From Sporodiniella umbellata (lineage: Eukaryota > Mucoromycota > Mucoromycetes > Mucorales > Rhizopodaceae), in assembly GCA_025677835.1 (NCBI GenBank), contig JAIXMR010000100.1:1-64000 (forward strand): 64,000 nucleotides of DNA, given 5' to 3'. Below the pieces are notes generated by a model that was given only the letters and a program-made list of their open reading frames with translations, was not told the origin of the DNA and did not search any database. A program made the translations under genes and the position numbers. How positions within the stretch are numbered: position 1 is the first letter of the stretch; each line of letters starts with the position of its first letter. Shown here in pieces: positions 23,843 to 35,305 of the stretch.

Positions 23843-24419
23843 GCAATGTGTAGATCTGTAGCAGAGTCTTAAAAATAAGGTTTAGTTTCTATACGTTGAC
23901 ACAAGACACTTGAGGTACACCCTGTAGTCTAAAATCAAGTGAAAATCCAAGCAGAATATAGTAAAGTATACTGGTGCAATAAGGTGTATTTGTAATCGTT
24001 TTGTAACAAAGTTTTAATTTAGGAACAGACAAGTGTCAAAAAAAAAAAAATTTTTTTTCTTTGTATTATTTTGTCTGTATATTTTTCTAGGGAGGCTTTA
24101 CACCAAAGCGTTAAGCAAGAGGCTCCTCTATCTATCAGTACTCGAAATATTTTTTTTATTTTTTTCAAATTAGTGTACCTTTCTTGGGTTTCAAACAGCA
24201 TAAAATCGCAATTCACTGTTAAAGCTAAGGGCCAGTCTTACACTTTTTGTAGTTGAGATCGTATTAGCATAGCAGGAGTCTATAAAATCCGTGGCTTACA
24301 AGAGAAATGATGGCAGTTTTTTCCTCCGATATGTGACATCACCACGGGTGATTTTTTTTTTTTTTTTTGGGTGTAGAAGAGGGGTTTGTTTGTCCGTGTG
24401 CCAATTTTTCTTTTGTAAC
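23502..24419. other. Intergenic with long A tracts
   Basis: Contains a 29-A run (about 23808-23836) and several 14-16-base A runs. No gene was recognised. Confidence 0.45.
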
Positions 24420-25024
24420 ATGCTTCGACTTGCCGTTCAACGCACCAGCTTGCGCAACACTTCATTAAAAAGCTTTGCTGCTTATACAACTGCCATTCAA
24501 CCTTCTGCAAAGCATGTAGTTCCTTCGATCGAACAAGCTAGCAACCGTGTTGCTACCTGGTCTGAAAACCAACGTGCTAAATCTGAAGCCTTAGTTGGTC
24601 CTCGATTTGAACAAACAGACATCAACACTCAGGTAAAAAAGAAAAAAAAAAAAAAACAATAATTTCTTCTATCTTTCTTTGTTTTAATGCTAATTTTCTT
24701 GGAAAAAAGCCTAACCCCATGGCTGCTGTTGAACTCATTGCTGAAGAACCCATTCGATTTGTAAAGCAACGCATTACTAGCTGTGATGGTGGTAAGATGA
24801 GGGGAGATTTCTTTTGCGAAATTCTCTGTATACTGATTTTTTTTTTTTTTTCTCTAGGTGGAGGACCCTTGGGTCACCCTAAAGTATATATCAATTTGGA
24901 TCAACCTGGACCCAAACCTTGTGGTTATTGTAAGCTATAGGCATATTTACGATAATATACAATTTACTTATATTTTCTATCAGGCGGTATCCGTTTCCAA
25001 AAGCTCGACGGCCACCATCACTAA
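24420..25024 (+). CDS. NDUFS6: Mitochondrial complex I 13 kDa zinc subunit (NDUFS6/NUMM)
   Basis: Accessory zinc-binding subunit of NADH:ubiquinone oxidoreductase, required for late N-module assembly. Four exons, 24420-24632, 24710-24791, 24858-24929 and 24984-25024, give 135 residues. Residues 1-30 (MLRLAVQRTSLRNTSLKSF...) form a mitochondrial presequence. The zinc-binding block CDGGGGPLGHPKVYINL with PCGYCG supplies C, H, C, C. The end FQKLDGHHH is typical. The presence of this subunit implies a rotenone-sensitive complex I, which Saccharomyces lacks but most other fungi have. Confidence 0.96.
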
Positions 25025-25519
25025 ACGTTCAACTCATTTTGCTTTCAAAATAAAAGCAAACACACAAACAAAAAAAAAACACAGCCTTTTTGATAGAAAA
25101 AAAGTGAAAAATAAGAATAAAAACAATGTGTGCATGAAGCCATAACTTAGATAAATGAGCTGGTTTGAGTAAATCGCAAGTCATTTTATCTGCTGAGTGA
25201 AAAATGTAGTGTTTTCTCCAATAAATAAAAATCAAAAATGGATAATAAAAACATCGTCGTTTTTTCTTTTCTTTTTTTTTCCCCTCAAAACAAAGTATCC
25301 GTCCTTTTCACTATTGTTGTTGTTGTTGCGATACAAACAAAAGGCAGGGCCTTTTAAATTTATTTTTCTGTAAATTCGGGTTGGTTATAAAATTAAGCGA
25401 TCTGCATTTTTTTTTATTGGTAGCCGCTGCTTGAGTTCAATAAGCGCAAATTGAATGACATTTAAGGGATTTTGTATTTCATAACTTTTTTTTTTTAAAA
25501 AAATATCATTCAGGACACC
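25025..25519. other. Intergenic
   Basis: Short AT-rich spacer between NDUFS6 and the auxilin gene. It includes a GTT triplet tract (25315-25326) and T runs before the next ATG. No gene was recognised. Confidence 0.45.
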
Positions 25520-28026
25520 ATGGATGATCTGCTTGACCTCAGCTGGTCATCTAAACCAACCACTATCAACAAAACGGAAAAGAAAGATGCCTTTGCTAGT
25601 CTTTTACCAACCAGCAACAATGCAAAACCTATTGACAATTCCAAGCTCTCCCTATTGGAACAGCAAAGAAAACAGTCAATGAACTCTTGGAGTTCGCCAA
25701 CTTCTACCAACGCTTCATTAAAACCTACTCTATCGAATTCGTCCAACACGATGTTTGCTCAAAAGCCTCCTGTCACTTCCTTAACCAGTGCAAAAACGAG
25801 TGGATCCAGTACCTTTGAAGACCTACTGAATCCTTTCGCGACTACCAAGAAAGATTCGAATGACAATAGAAACACACCCATCAATCAATTGTAAGCTGCT
25901 AATGATCATCTCTGATTTTTTTTTTTTTTTAACCTAAAATTCTACAGAAAAAATCCGGTGCCTGTTGAAGAAAACAAAGAACAATGGAATTTTGATTTGT
26001 TTGCTATGCCTTCTACATCAGAGCTTTCAAAAGAAGAAAACAAAAAAACGACCCAACATATTTCCAGTACGGATGTGTTTGATTTTTCTACATCAGAAGC
26101 CAGTGCAGAATATGATACCAAGTCAATAAGTAATGCATTTGATGAAGATAACCCTCTGGGTATCCTATCGGAGCCTGTCAAGATAAAAAGGGAGGAGCCG
26201 TTAGAACAAGACAACCACGAAAACCCTTTGGGAGTACTTGGAGAGCCAGTTTCTGCAAAAGAGATTCAGTTTGAACAGAAAGAGCGGAACAGTCATGGAA
26301 GCAGTGAATTAGAAATACCACCCAAGGAGAGTTTAACTTTAGGTTACGACCCAAGTACGGCTAAGGTAGATGAGATGCTGGCTACGCTGATCGATATGGG
26401 ATTCAGTCTAAACCAGTCAAAGTTTGCAATTGAAGCTACAGGAGACTTACCATCGGCTATTGATTTATTGATGCAGAACTCAGAACCGGCCCAGCGAGTT
26501 CCCTCAAACCAGCTAGCTCAGTCTCATTGGGTGGAGGATAAACTACAGATCCAGACGGACAAGATTGTTGGCCAAGCCCAAGAATTGGGTGGTATGCTTT
26601 ACAAAAACGCGAGCTCGTTTCTCAAAATGGGTCGTGAAAAGATGACCAAAGCAGTGGGTGACTGGCAAGAACAACAGCGTACGCAAAGGTTAAGGCAGCT
26701 ACAGGAGCAACAGAAAGGTCCTGTTCGACCGAAATGGATGACGGACGCCATGAAGCCTGAGGGTATGTCTGAAGGCTCATCAGAAACGTTGGAGGATGAC
26801 GAAGGATTGCAGAGAATGCGGTATCAGCAGCAACAACAGCGACAAAAGTACTTTGAGCAAAAAGAAAGCCGATGGGCGAATGATACAGAAGAGAGCTATG
26901 TATCCCCATCCAGACGTAAAAATACCAGCGGACGTTCGACGCCTGTTCATCACTCATCGCCAGGAGTACAGACTGCATCCATTCCTTCACAGCATACACC
27001 AAGACAGGCAGCTCAGAGTGCGGCCCAGGCCAAGTCATTGACAGCAGCACCAAAGGAACGTACACGGCCTGTGATCAATCTATCGCCTGAGGTCATGAAC
27101 CAAGTCAATCAAGCAAGATCGCTTGGAAATGAAAAATTCAAGCTTGGTCAGTTTGGAGAAGCAGAGGAAGCTTACACACACGCTATAGAGTTGCTTCCCA
27201 AAGGCCACGACCACCATGTTCTTTTGTTAAACAACCGAGCTATGAGCAGCCTAAAGACAGGAAAGTATCAACAGTGTATCGAAGATTGTGATAACGCATT
27301 GGCTCTATCCAAAGAAAGTGGCGTGAGTACTCTTTCGGAAGGAGTGCGTATTCAATGGGGTGATCAAATCCTGAAATCGCTCTATCGTAAAGCTGAGGCG
27401 CTGGAAAATATTGAAAAGTACGCTGATGCTGTAGCGACTTATGAGCAAGCGCTCAAGATAGAAGGGCCTCATCCAAAACTGAACCAAAGCATGGCACGTT
27501 GCCGACGTGCTTTGAAGCCTATCCTTCCATCCACACCTGTGAAAGTGGCCGTACGTGCGCCTGTCGCTGCAAAAGAGCTTCACAGCAGTAAAGCGGTAGC
27601 TGAAATGAGAGCCAAGGCAGCAGAGCAGGAGGCAGAGGAGGCTGAAAAACTTTCAAAAACAGATGAAATCAATGCACGTCTCACGGTATGGAAGGCTGGT
27701 AAAGAACAAAATTTAAGAGCCCTTTTGGCTACGTTGGATACATTACTATGGCCAGGAGCACAATGGAAAGGAGCCCAGATGAGCGATTTGATTTCAGTCA
27801 AGAAATGTAAAATAGTCTACATGAAGGCCATCTCAAAAGTTCACCCAGATAAGGTAATGACGGATTCCATATGCTGCGTTTTGGAACTAATATATATATA
27901 TATATATATATAAACTAACGCTAGCTTCCTGCTGATGCAACTGTTGAACAGAGGATGTTGGCGAGTGGGATATTTTCTAGTCTAAACCAAGGTTGGGATG
28001 CTTTCAAGATACAAAATAACATTTAG
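25520..28026 (+). CDS. SWA2: Auxilin/Swa2-type clathrin uncoating J-protein
   Basis: Recruits Hsp70 to strip clathrin from coated vesicles. Three exons, 25520-25890, 25948-27853 and 27925-28026, give 792 residues. The N-terminus starts MDDLLDLSW with a clathrin-box-like LLDLS and contains an NPF motif (LLNPFAT). A UBA domain is at about 264-302 (VDEMLATLIDMGFSLNQSK). A Gln-rich coiled region follows. TPR repeats are at about 515-650 (GNEKFKLGQFGEAEEAYTHAI). The C-terminal J domain carries HPD at 756-758, then a split into the last exon (LPADATVEQRMLASGIF). The order UBA-TPR-J is that of yeast Swa2. The last intron holds a (TA)n tract of about 24 bases (27889-27912). Confidence 0.95.
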
Positions 28027-28713
28027 AAATACCATTCAGAATAAAGCATCATTGACCCATCTTACAACTAACAAATATTAAAGAGCCACTAGACCCCCCC
28101 CCTTTTTTTTTTTTTTTTTTTTGGTGATGATAGACAACCCTCATAGCATTGACTTTAAAAAGAATCCACTGTCTTTTACATTATGGAAAGTGAAAAAAAA
28201 AAAAAAAAAACAAAGTAAATTGAGTGTTTAATACACTTTTGTCAAGCCAAAGCATTTCTAGGTTGATAAGCATTGTGTGTTTATGTTGAGAACAAAATAA
28301 GGATAGTTGCTTTGACGTGTGGATAGATTTAAAAGAAAAGAGATTTTGACCGTGCACTCTCTTTCAACTGACCCTAATTTTTTTTTTTTTTTGGCCATGA
28401 TTTGTTTCCACAGTATTATTTCGGACCGGAATAGCGTGTAACCTCTTTGGGTCGGATTTCCAATAGGCAAGCATGGAAGGTCCCTTTGACAGGTCGTCAG
28501 GCTAATCTTTCTCTTTCATCAATCACAGGTAATCCGTACGTAGAACCTTTGAATGCGATCCATTGTTATAAAGATGTATATTATTACAATCACTCTGGAT
28601 AGATGCTTTTTTTTTTAAAAAAAAAAAGTGTAGAATTGTACAGTAAATACTGATTTTTTTTTTTTTTTTTTTTTTTTTTGAAATTCGACCCCACCATTCG
28701 ACATGATTAGACC
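28027..28713. other. Intergenic upstream of eL13
   Basis: Contains C and T tracts (28095-28121), A tracts and a T tract of about 25 bases near 28655. No gene was recognised. An ATG at 28703, 11 bases before the eL13 start, opens a very short out-of-frame uORF ending at TGA. Confidence 0.4.
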
Positions 28714-29457
28714 ATGGTTTTGAAGCACAACAACCAATTGCCTAACCAGCATTTCCGCAAACAATGGGACCGCCGTGTAAAGACCTGGTTCGATCAAGCA
28801 GGTCGCAAGAAGTCTAGAAGACTTGCGCGTGTTGCCAAGGCAGCAGCGATTGCTCCCAGACCTATTGACGGTCTTCTCCGTCCTGCTGTTCGTTGCCCTA
28901 CCGTCCGTTACAACATGAAGTTGAGAGCCGGTCGTGGTTTTACTTTAGAAGAACTCAAGGTAAAGAAAGGAGCCACGGGTGTGTACTGATGAGCGATTTT
29001 AGGAAGCTGGTATTCGCCGCAAGGAAGCCCGTACGGTTGGTATTGCAGTTGACCATCGTCGTCGTAACCGATCCAACGAATCTCTTGAATTGAACGTTCA
29101 ACGCCTTAAGGCTTACAAGGCCAAGTTGATTGTCTTCCCTCGTAAGGCTATCAGCCCCAAGAAGGCTGATTCTGATGCTACTGAAGTCGCCACTGCCGTT
29201 CAATACCGTGAAGCCTTGTTCCCTGTTGAACAAGTCGCTGCTGCCCCTGAAGCCCGTGCTATCACTGCCGAAGAAAAGAAAGCTAATGCTTACATGACCC
29301 TTCGTTATGCTCGCTCTGCAGCTCGTACCTTGGGTGCTCGTGAAAAGCGTGCTCGTGATAAGGCTGAAGAAGAAGCCAACAAGGTAAGAAAAACAAATAG
29401 ACATCGAACGGACCCGTGACTTATGCTTTATTCTCCCCCACGCTTTAGAAAAAATAA
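28714..29457 (+). CDS. RPL13: 60S ribosomal protein eL13
   Basis: Large-subunit ribosomal protein. Three exons, 28714-28959, 29003-29383 and 29449-29457; the last encodes only KK and the stop. Total 211 residues. The family start is [28 protein letters not shown]; further blocks are [29 protein letters not shown] and [16 protein letters not shown], with an alanine/lysine-rich tail. Length and blocks agree with eukaryotic eL13. Codon bias is high. It converges with the GGT-like gene, with 173 bases between stops. Confidence 0.97.
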
Positions 29458-29630
29458 ACTTGGTTATGTTTTTTTTTAAAACAATCAAAAAAGGGGAGAT
29501 GAAAAAAAACAAAAAAAAAAAAAACAAAAGAAAATGGAGTGATCGCGTAGGTTCCAAAAATAAAAAAGTTATTTATAAAAAAAAAAAAAAAAAGGGAGGG
29601 GAGGGCATTTTTTCTTCTGATTAGTATGGA

Positions 29631-31781
29631 TTACCAGCCGGAAGCATGGCCATCTGCTCTTGGATCACTTCCAGCTGCTAGTACGGTTTTTCCTGTGCGA
29701 GGATCTGTTTTCTTGACAATGATCTGACCGCGACCAAACATAAAACGACCGTAGTTCAGGAGAGGCCGTACGGTATGGCCCATATGTTGGAGTGTCTGAA
29801 CGGTTGCATCGTCAATCCCTTGCTCTACATAGAGTTCGGATTCCTTTACGTCTGTGAACGAATAACCGGACGCATTGGACTTTTTTAAGGGAGGGTTAAT
29901 ACAGATACGAGGCAAATCGAGCGCATGTTGTGGGTCAAAGCCATAGTGCTTCATGTTCAAGATGACTTGGAGCTGACCTTGAGGTTGCATATAGGCACCC
30001 ATCACTGTTGTTTGTTTTAAACTCTTGTTTTCTCTCTTCTCTCATTCACTTACCACCAAAACACGCTTCCAGTGCATGTCCTTGCGCTGATTTGCGAGTG
30101 ATCATGGATGGAATGATGGTATGGTACGGTCTTTTGCTTGGACCCAAACTGTTGGGATGACCTTCTACCAACACAAAGTTGCTGCCGCGATTATGCAACA
30201 CAACGCCAGTGTGAGGAGCCACGATATGCGAGCCAAAACTCATAAAGAGTGAATTCTAAAAAAAAAAGAAAAAGAAAAGCGAGGTGGGTGTGAAAACCAA
30301 TGGCTCTGTTTTCCAGGGGGGGGGGGGGGAGGAGGCCACTTACAATAAAACTACAGGCGTTTCCTTCTTCATCTACGACAGAAAAATAAACGGTGTTACC
30401 CATGCGGTCTGGGTAACCTTTTTCGATGGTATCGTTTCGCCGGTCGAGGTGGATGAGTTGGGAGCGTGCTTTGAGGTATGCCTTGGATTGACTTTAGATT
30501 GACAGGCCTACACAGACTTTTTTTTTTTTTCTTTTTTTTTTTACCTTATCTAAAAGAGCTTGGGTTGGCACATTTTCCACCTGGGGATCTGCCACATAAG
30601 ACCGGGTGTCAGCAAAGGCAAGACGTAAGACCTCGGTCAGTAAGTGAATATAGTCTGCCGAGTTATGGGCGAGTTTTTTGAAATCGACGCGGCCTTCTGC
30701 TTCCAATGCCTCGATGATCCCCAGAGCCATCAACACGGTGATACCCTGACCGTTGGGAGGGATTTCCCATACAGTCCAGTCATGGTAATCGATAGAAATA
30801 GGATCGATCCATTCGCTTGTATGCGATGCAAGATCCTCAGCCGTCATCAAGCCCCCGCGTGCTCTGATCGCTGCCACTATGGCTTCACCCACACGACCTT
30901 GATAAAACCCCGGTTTGCCTTTCTGGCCTAGCAATCGAAATGTTCTGATAGGAAAACTGTTTAAAATCCCTAAAGAAACCAAGCTCTACTTACTCTGCTA
31001 GGGAAGGCACACACATGATCTCTCCCTCTTCTGGTGCACGCTTGCCATCGATCAACCACTCTACAGGACCCTCAGGATTGTTTTGAACAAGAGCCTCCAC
31101 TTGCTCTTTCCACTAAACAAAACAAAAAACATGCTTAACAACAGCCATCGATCCGTTTTTGACTTACGACCCTACTCGCGATATGGGAGACAGGGAAACT
31201 AAAAAAAAAAAAAAAAACAAAGGTAAATAGGCCATCCGAGGGTCTTTCTTTTGGCTACTTGCCCATTTTCTGCCAAATCGATGGCGGGTGCGAGAATGGT
31301 CTCCAAGTTGAGTTTTCCTGAGCCAAAACGATCGACCGTATCTACCCAAGCAGCAGCCGCGCCTGGCACTGTGACAGAATGTACACTACGTGTCAACGCG
31401 TCTGACTCGGTGATGTTGGCTTGAGTTTTCAAGAAATCCAAGGTGAGATGGGCTGGCGTTCTATTTGTTTTGTTTTTTTTAGGAGGGGAAACAAATAGAT
31501 AGATAGATATACCTGCCAGACCCATTGATGCCTCGTACCGTACGTGACTTTGCATCATAAAAAAGACAAAAGGCATCACCTCCAATACCCGTGGAGCCAG
31601 GTTCTAAGGTGGGTTTGTTTTTTTTTTTTGGTTTCGAAAGTCTAGCCCCCCTCCCCCTTTTTTTTTTTTTTTTTTTTACCTGTGACATTAATAGCAGCGG
31701 CTAAAGACAGGGTCAACCACTGATTTTATGGATTCATTGAATTTTGACTTACCCACAGCAATTGCAGCATCCTAGATAGAG

Positions 31782-31813
<32 letters not shown>

Positions 31814-32033
31814 GTGAAAATTTAGATCAAGGGGCCATCCCTTCCCTACCGCTGCATTGCCACCCTTCTTTAAAATCTCAAGCCCAGCTTGGGTAGCCAG
31901 AGGTTGACTGGAAAGAGGGGGGGGGGGTGTCACTTGGGTTGGATTCCACGTAGGTCACTTACGAGCTAGAAACCATCGCATGTGTGCCATACACTGTAGA
32001 ACGACGTGATATAAAAGGAAGCGTTGGACTCAT
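29631..32033 (-). CDS. Gamma-glutamyltransferase-like Ntn-hydrolase
   Basis: Member of the gamma-glutamyltranspeptidase family, autoprocessed before a catalytic Thr. Twelve exons on the minus strand: 32033-31963, 31907-31850, 31771-31753, 31700-31680, 31603-31513, 31460-31263, 31198-31168, 31112-30994, 30944-30545, 30481-30344, 30255-30054 and 30004-29631, giving 573 residues in frame. Blocks: [46 protein letters not shown], then MGNT366[15 protein letters not shown], where T366 should be the new N-terminal nucleophile of a 208-residue small subunit. No signal peptide is seen. The pattern resembles the bacterial YwrD-like branch more than secreted animal GGT, so glutathione may not be the substrate. 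Intron 6 begins GC, not GT. Confidence 0.92.
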
Positions 32034-32248
32034 AAGGGAAAAAAAAAAAAAAAAAAAAAAAAAACATGGTTTCTTTTGTTTTGATTGTTTTTCGCTGGCT
32101 TTCAAAAGAGCGTGGGATGTGATAGACTGTGTGATTTTTCAAAGTTTTCTTTTTTTTTTTTGAAAGGTGAATTGATAGAAAGAAGATTTCTACTTTTTCT
32201 ACGCTTTTATTTATTTATTATATATTTTTTTTTTTTAAAGGGTTGTAT

Positions 32249-32280
<32 letters not shown>

Positions 32281-32373
32281 TCCTTCTAAAGAAGAGGAAA
32301 GGGGTGGGGAAAAGAGATGAGAGATGAATAAGATATGTAAAGAGGAAATATACAGAGCAATTAGATGAGATAT

Positions 32374-32416
<43 letters not shown>

Positions 32417-32436
32417 AGAGAGAGAGAGAGGGGGGC
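32034..32436. other. Spacer with dense homopolymers and CA/GA tracts
   Basis: Gap between the GGT-like gene start and the NET-protein stop. It has A22-A24 (32041-32064), several T10-T25 runs, (AC)n at 32373-32386 followed by an A run, and (GA)n at 32414-32430. No gene is seen; frames listed here would be poly-Phe or poly-Lys artefacts. Confidence 0.6.
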
Positions 32437-33929
32437 TTAACACATAATGTCAATTTCTTCATCCGTCTCTTCTGTTTCGAGTGTGATCGAGGCTTGTTCT
32501 GGCGTGGATAGAATGGGAGAAGAAGAATGAGCGATGGTTTGGTTATCAAGCACGTTAAAATCCATCTTTTCATCGCTATAGACGACCAGCATGCCATCTT
32601 CAGCGTCATCTTCGGACTCGTTATCTGAGGGAGCGAGCATTTGCTCGAGCAGTCTACGCTTGTGTACGGCAGCACGTCTTTTAGGCCTTGTGGAGGCGAT
32701 ACAGTCCGGAGGTTGAGCGATGGCAAGGTCGTGCGATGGACGACGACGACGACGACGATGATGATGCTTGGGCTTATTGGATTGGCCAGGGCGTCTTTTA
32801 GGAGCCGGTCGTGCGGTCTTGTGTTTCTTGGTAAGAGAAGCCATCGAGATAGGCCCATCCAGGTGAACGACGCGATCGACTGAGAGAGGGTGAAGCGCTT
32901 CCGATTCGCTACAGGACGAATCCAGAGTCTCGGTCAACTCAGCTCTGGACTGTGTCCGGGGCGGACAAGGTTTCCGGCGTAACGTGTGTCTTTCCGGACG
33001 GTGTTTTTTCCCCTTCACAAAGTGATCCAAATTCACGGCAGGCCCACCGTTCTGTTCAAGAATACAGGCGTCGACATAACACAGGATCTGAACCAATTGC
33101 TCGCGTGCCAGACACGAGAGATCGATTTCAACCTCCTCATCTTCTTGTGGCTCTGCCTTTTCAGAGGCTAGGATAGACAGAATCCCAGGCAGCTTCTCTG
33201 GATTCAGATGGTGGGTGATTCGGTTCAGCAAGGTCTCTTCGATCTGACGTTTGTGCATGTACGCGTCCATGGGTGAAAGTGTGCTTGGGTTGGCTTCTGA
33301 GTCGGAATCCGAATCGGAGAAACTCATGCGTTGGCGACGGCTGTTCATCGTAGCCACCGTGGTAGGAATCAGTACATCTTCACCCTCAGAGTCTTCTTCC
33401 TCCTCAGACGAGTCGCTGGAATCGTCTGAGCTACTCGCGCTACGTCGACGCTTTAACGCCGGTGCCATTGTGCTTTCTTCTATCCTGTTTTCTTCTATCG
33501 CTGGTGCCGCCACCACAAGAGGTGGCTCGCTTGGCCGGGGAGAGGCCACAGGGCTAGCCTGCGTTGATGTGTTGGGTGAAGAAGTGGATGAGGTCGGAGC
33601 GCTCAATGTCAATGAAATATCTTTGGGCACTTTATACAAAAACAAATCAATACTTGGCTAGAGAGAATCAACCCCAAAGCTTACCAAAAGAAATCTCGTC
33701 GTACAACGCTTGATTCATCATATTGGGTGACAATGCCATTTCATCTTGACCAAATAAATCCTCAAGCTGAACAGACTGCGCATACATGTGTTGATCCAGT
33801 TCAGCAAGGCAATTTACATTATCTGTCATCCACGGCTGTAGCCAGTGATTCATTGATTCCCTTTTCAAATCGTTAATACTTTTTATTGATTAGCGAATAA
33901 AAGAAAAAAAAAAAAAATTTTTTTTTTGG

Positions 33930-33970
<41 letters not shown>

Positions 33971-34249
33971 TAATAATAATAATAATATCTACCTCATCAT
34001 CAAGTCTTGCACTTCACCAGTCAAGTCTTCTACCGAAGGCATGGTTTCATCCCATGGCTCGTTGGAAGAAACAGCAGCAGCAGCAGCAGCAGCAGCCAAC
34101 AATTGACTATAGTGTGGGTGGTCTACGACGCTTTCGGCGTCAGGATAATAATCGTCTTCCGTTGTATTCACAGGCTGGTGTGCAATAGTGACTCTAATAC
34201 AGACAGATTTAGTTTCACTGTAGCGAGTATCTGCTTATTACCCTCCCAT
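32437..34249 (-). CDS. NET (extra-terminal) domain protein without bromodomains
   Basis: Four exons on the minus strand: 34249-34242 (ATGGGAGG), 34193-33993, 33878-33685 and 33629-32437, giving 531 residues. The start was chosen because only ATG GGA GG|A joins exon 2 in frame. The N-terminus is acidic with a poly-Ala tract, then serine/aspartate clusters (SASSSDDSSDSSEEEEDSEGED). Residues about 260-327 read LNPEKLPGILSILASE, EVEIDLSCL, QLVQILCYVDACI, which match the NET fold of BET proteins (LPGEKL, EIDFETL, LRELERYV). The C-terminal half is basic (HHHRRRRRR, KRRAAVHKRR) then acidic. No bromodomain occurs in or next to it. A nuclear chromatin adaptor role is inferred; the family resembles metazoan FAM199X-type proteins in layout, which I could not verify. 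Confidence 0.75.
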
Positions 34250-35305
34250 CGAAATATTCTAAAGCTAAAGATGTGCGCGTACGGATGTAGGGTATTTCGA
34301 TGATAAAGTATGTATGCAGACAAGAGAGATAACTCAGATCTAAATGTTTATACTTTCTAGAAAAAAAGAAAGAGAGAGGCACACTAGCAGCTACTGTCGA
34401 ATAAATAGCAAGAACAAAAAAAGCTTTTTTGGACTGTGGATTGTCAAAAACCTTTAAAAAAAAAAATTTTACACCTCCGTCCACCCTCTCAAAATCAGCA
34501 CCCACACGAGAAGTCACGTTTGACTTGTCTGCAAAATTTTTATTGGCTGTCCTTCATTTAGAAAAAAAAAAAAAAAAAAAAAGAATGCTTATTTACGCCA
34601 ATAAAAAAATACTACCAAAGAAATCGAATGCCTAGCCAGCCTCTTTTTATACATGCTATTCTTCTCTCATCAGGAAGTCTACTGTAACCGCCCCTTTGGA
34701 AAAAAAAAAAAAAAAAAATTAAAGTTGCAAGCCTCTGCTGGATAAAATTTTTATTTTGTCAATTTCCGACTTACTCAGTGTGTGTGTGACCCAACGTTGG
34801 TTTGTATGAACAGTCAAGAAAAGTGATCAGTGCATAAACGCTGCGTTGACGTACACTTTATTCAAAAGAAACCCAAAAGCTTTTGGTAGAGGAATGGGTA
34901 GAGCCATCAAATATCAGTCACTCTGCTTAGTTTTTTTTTTTTTTTTTTTTTTCTTTAGTCACGCGTTTCTTTCCACTACAGTCTTTAGCAGGGCTAGACA
35001 CGCTTTGCTTCACTTGACTGCCCAATGGGGAGCTTACTTCAAGCACCATAAAAAAAAAAAAGAGGTGGCGCCTAATTCAGACCACACTCACATTCTACTC
35101 TCCCACTTTGTTTGTACTTGCCTTGAGACGTGTCAATCACGATTTTTATCATTTTTGGAAATCGTATCTACCTTGGCGCACCCTCAGAGGAGTGATTTCT
35201 ATCTATTTATTTATTTATTTTTTAAGAGTCCCTTTTTTTGTTTTTTTTTTTTAAAAAAAAAAAAAAAGAAAAAAGAAAAAAAAAAAAAAAAGCACACACA
35301 CTAGG
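34250..35305. other. Divergent promoter region, NET protein and CDK9
   Basis: About 1 kb with multiple A/T homopolymers (34561-34582, 34700-34718, 34931-34952, 35262-35292) and no supportable gene. A long frame at 34846-35304 is made largely of poly-Phe and poly-Lys and is not counted. Confidence 0.5.

Noticed and set aside
32085..32443. Several frames in the GGT/NET spacer
   Set aside because: Made of poly-Phe and poly-Lys from T and A runs.
34846..35304. 152-codon frame upstream of CDK9
   Set aside because: Largely poly-Phe and poly-Lys from homopolymers, with no domain; it is promoter DNA.
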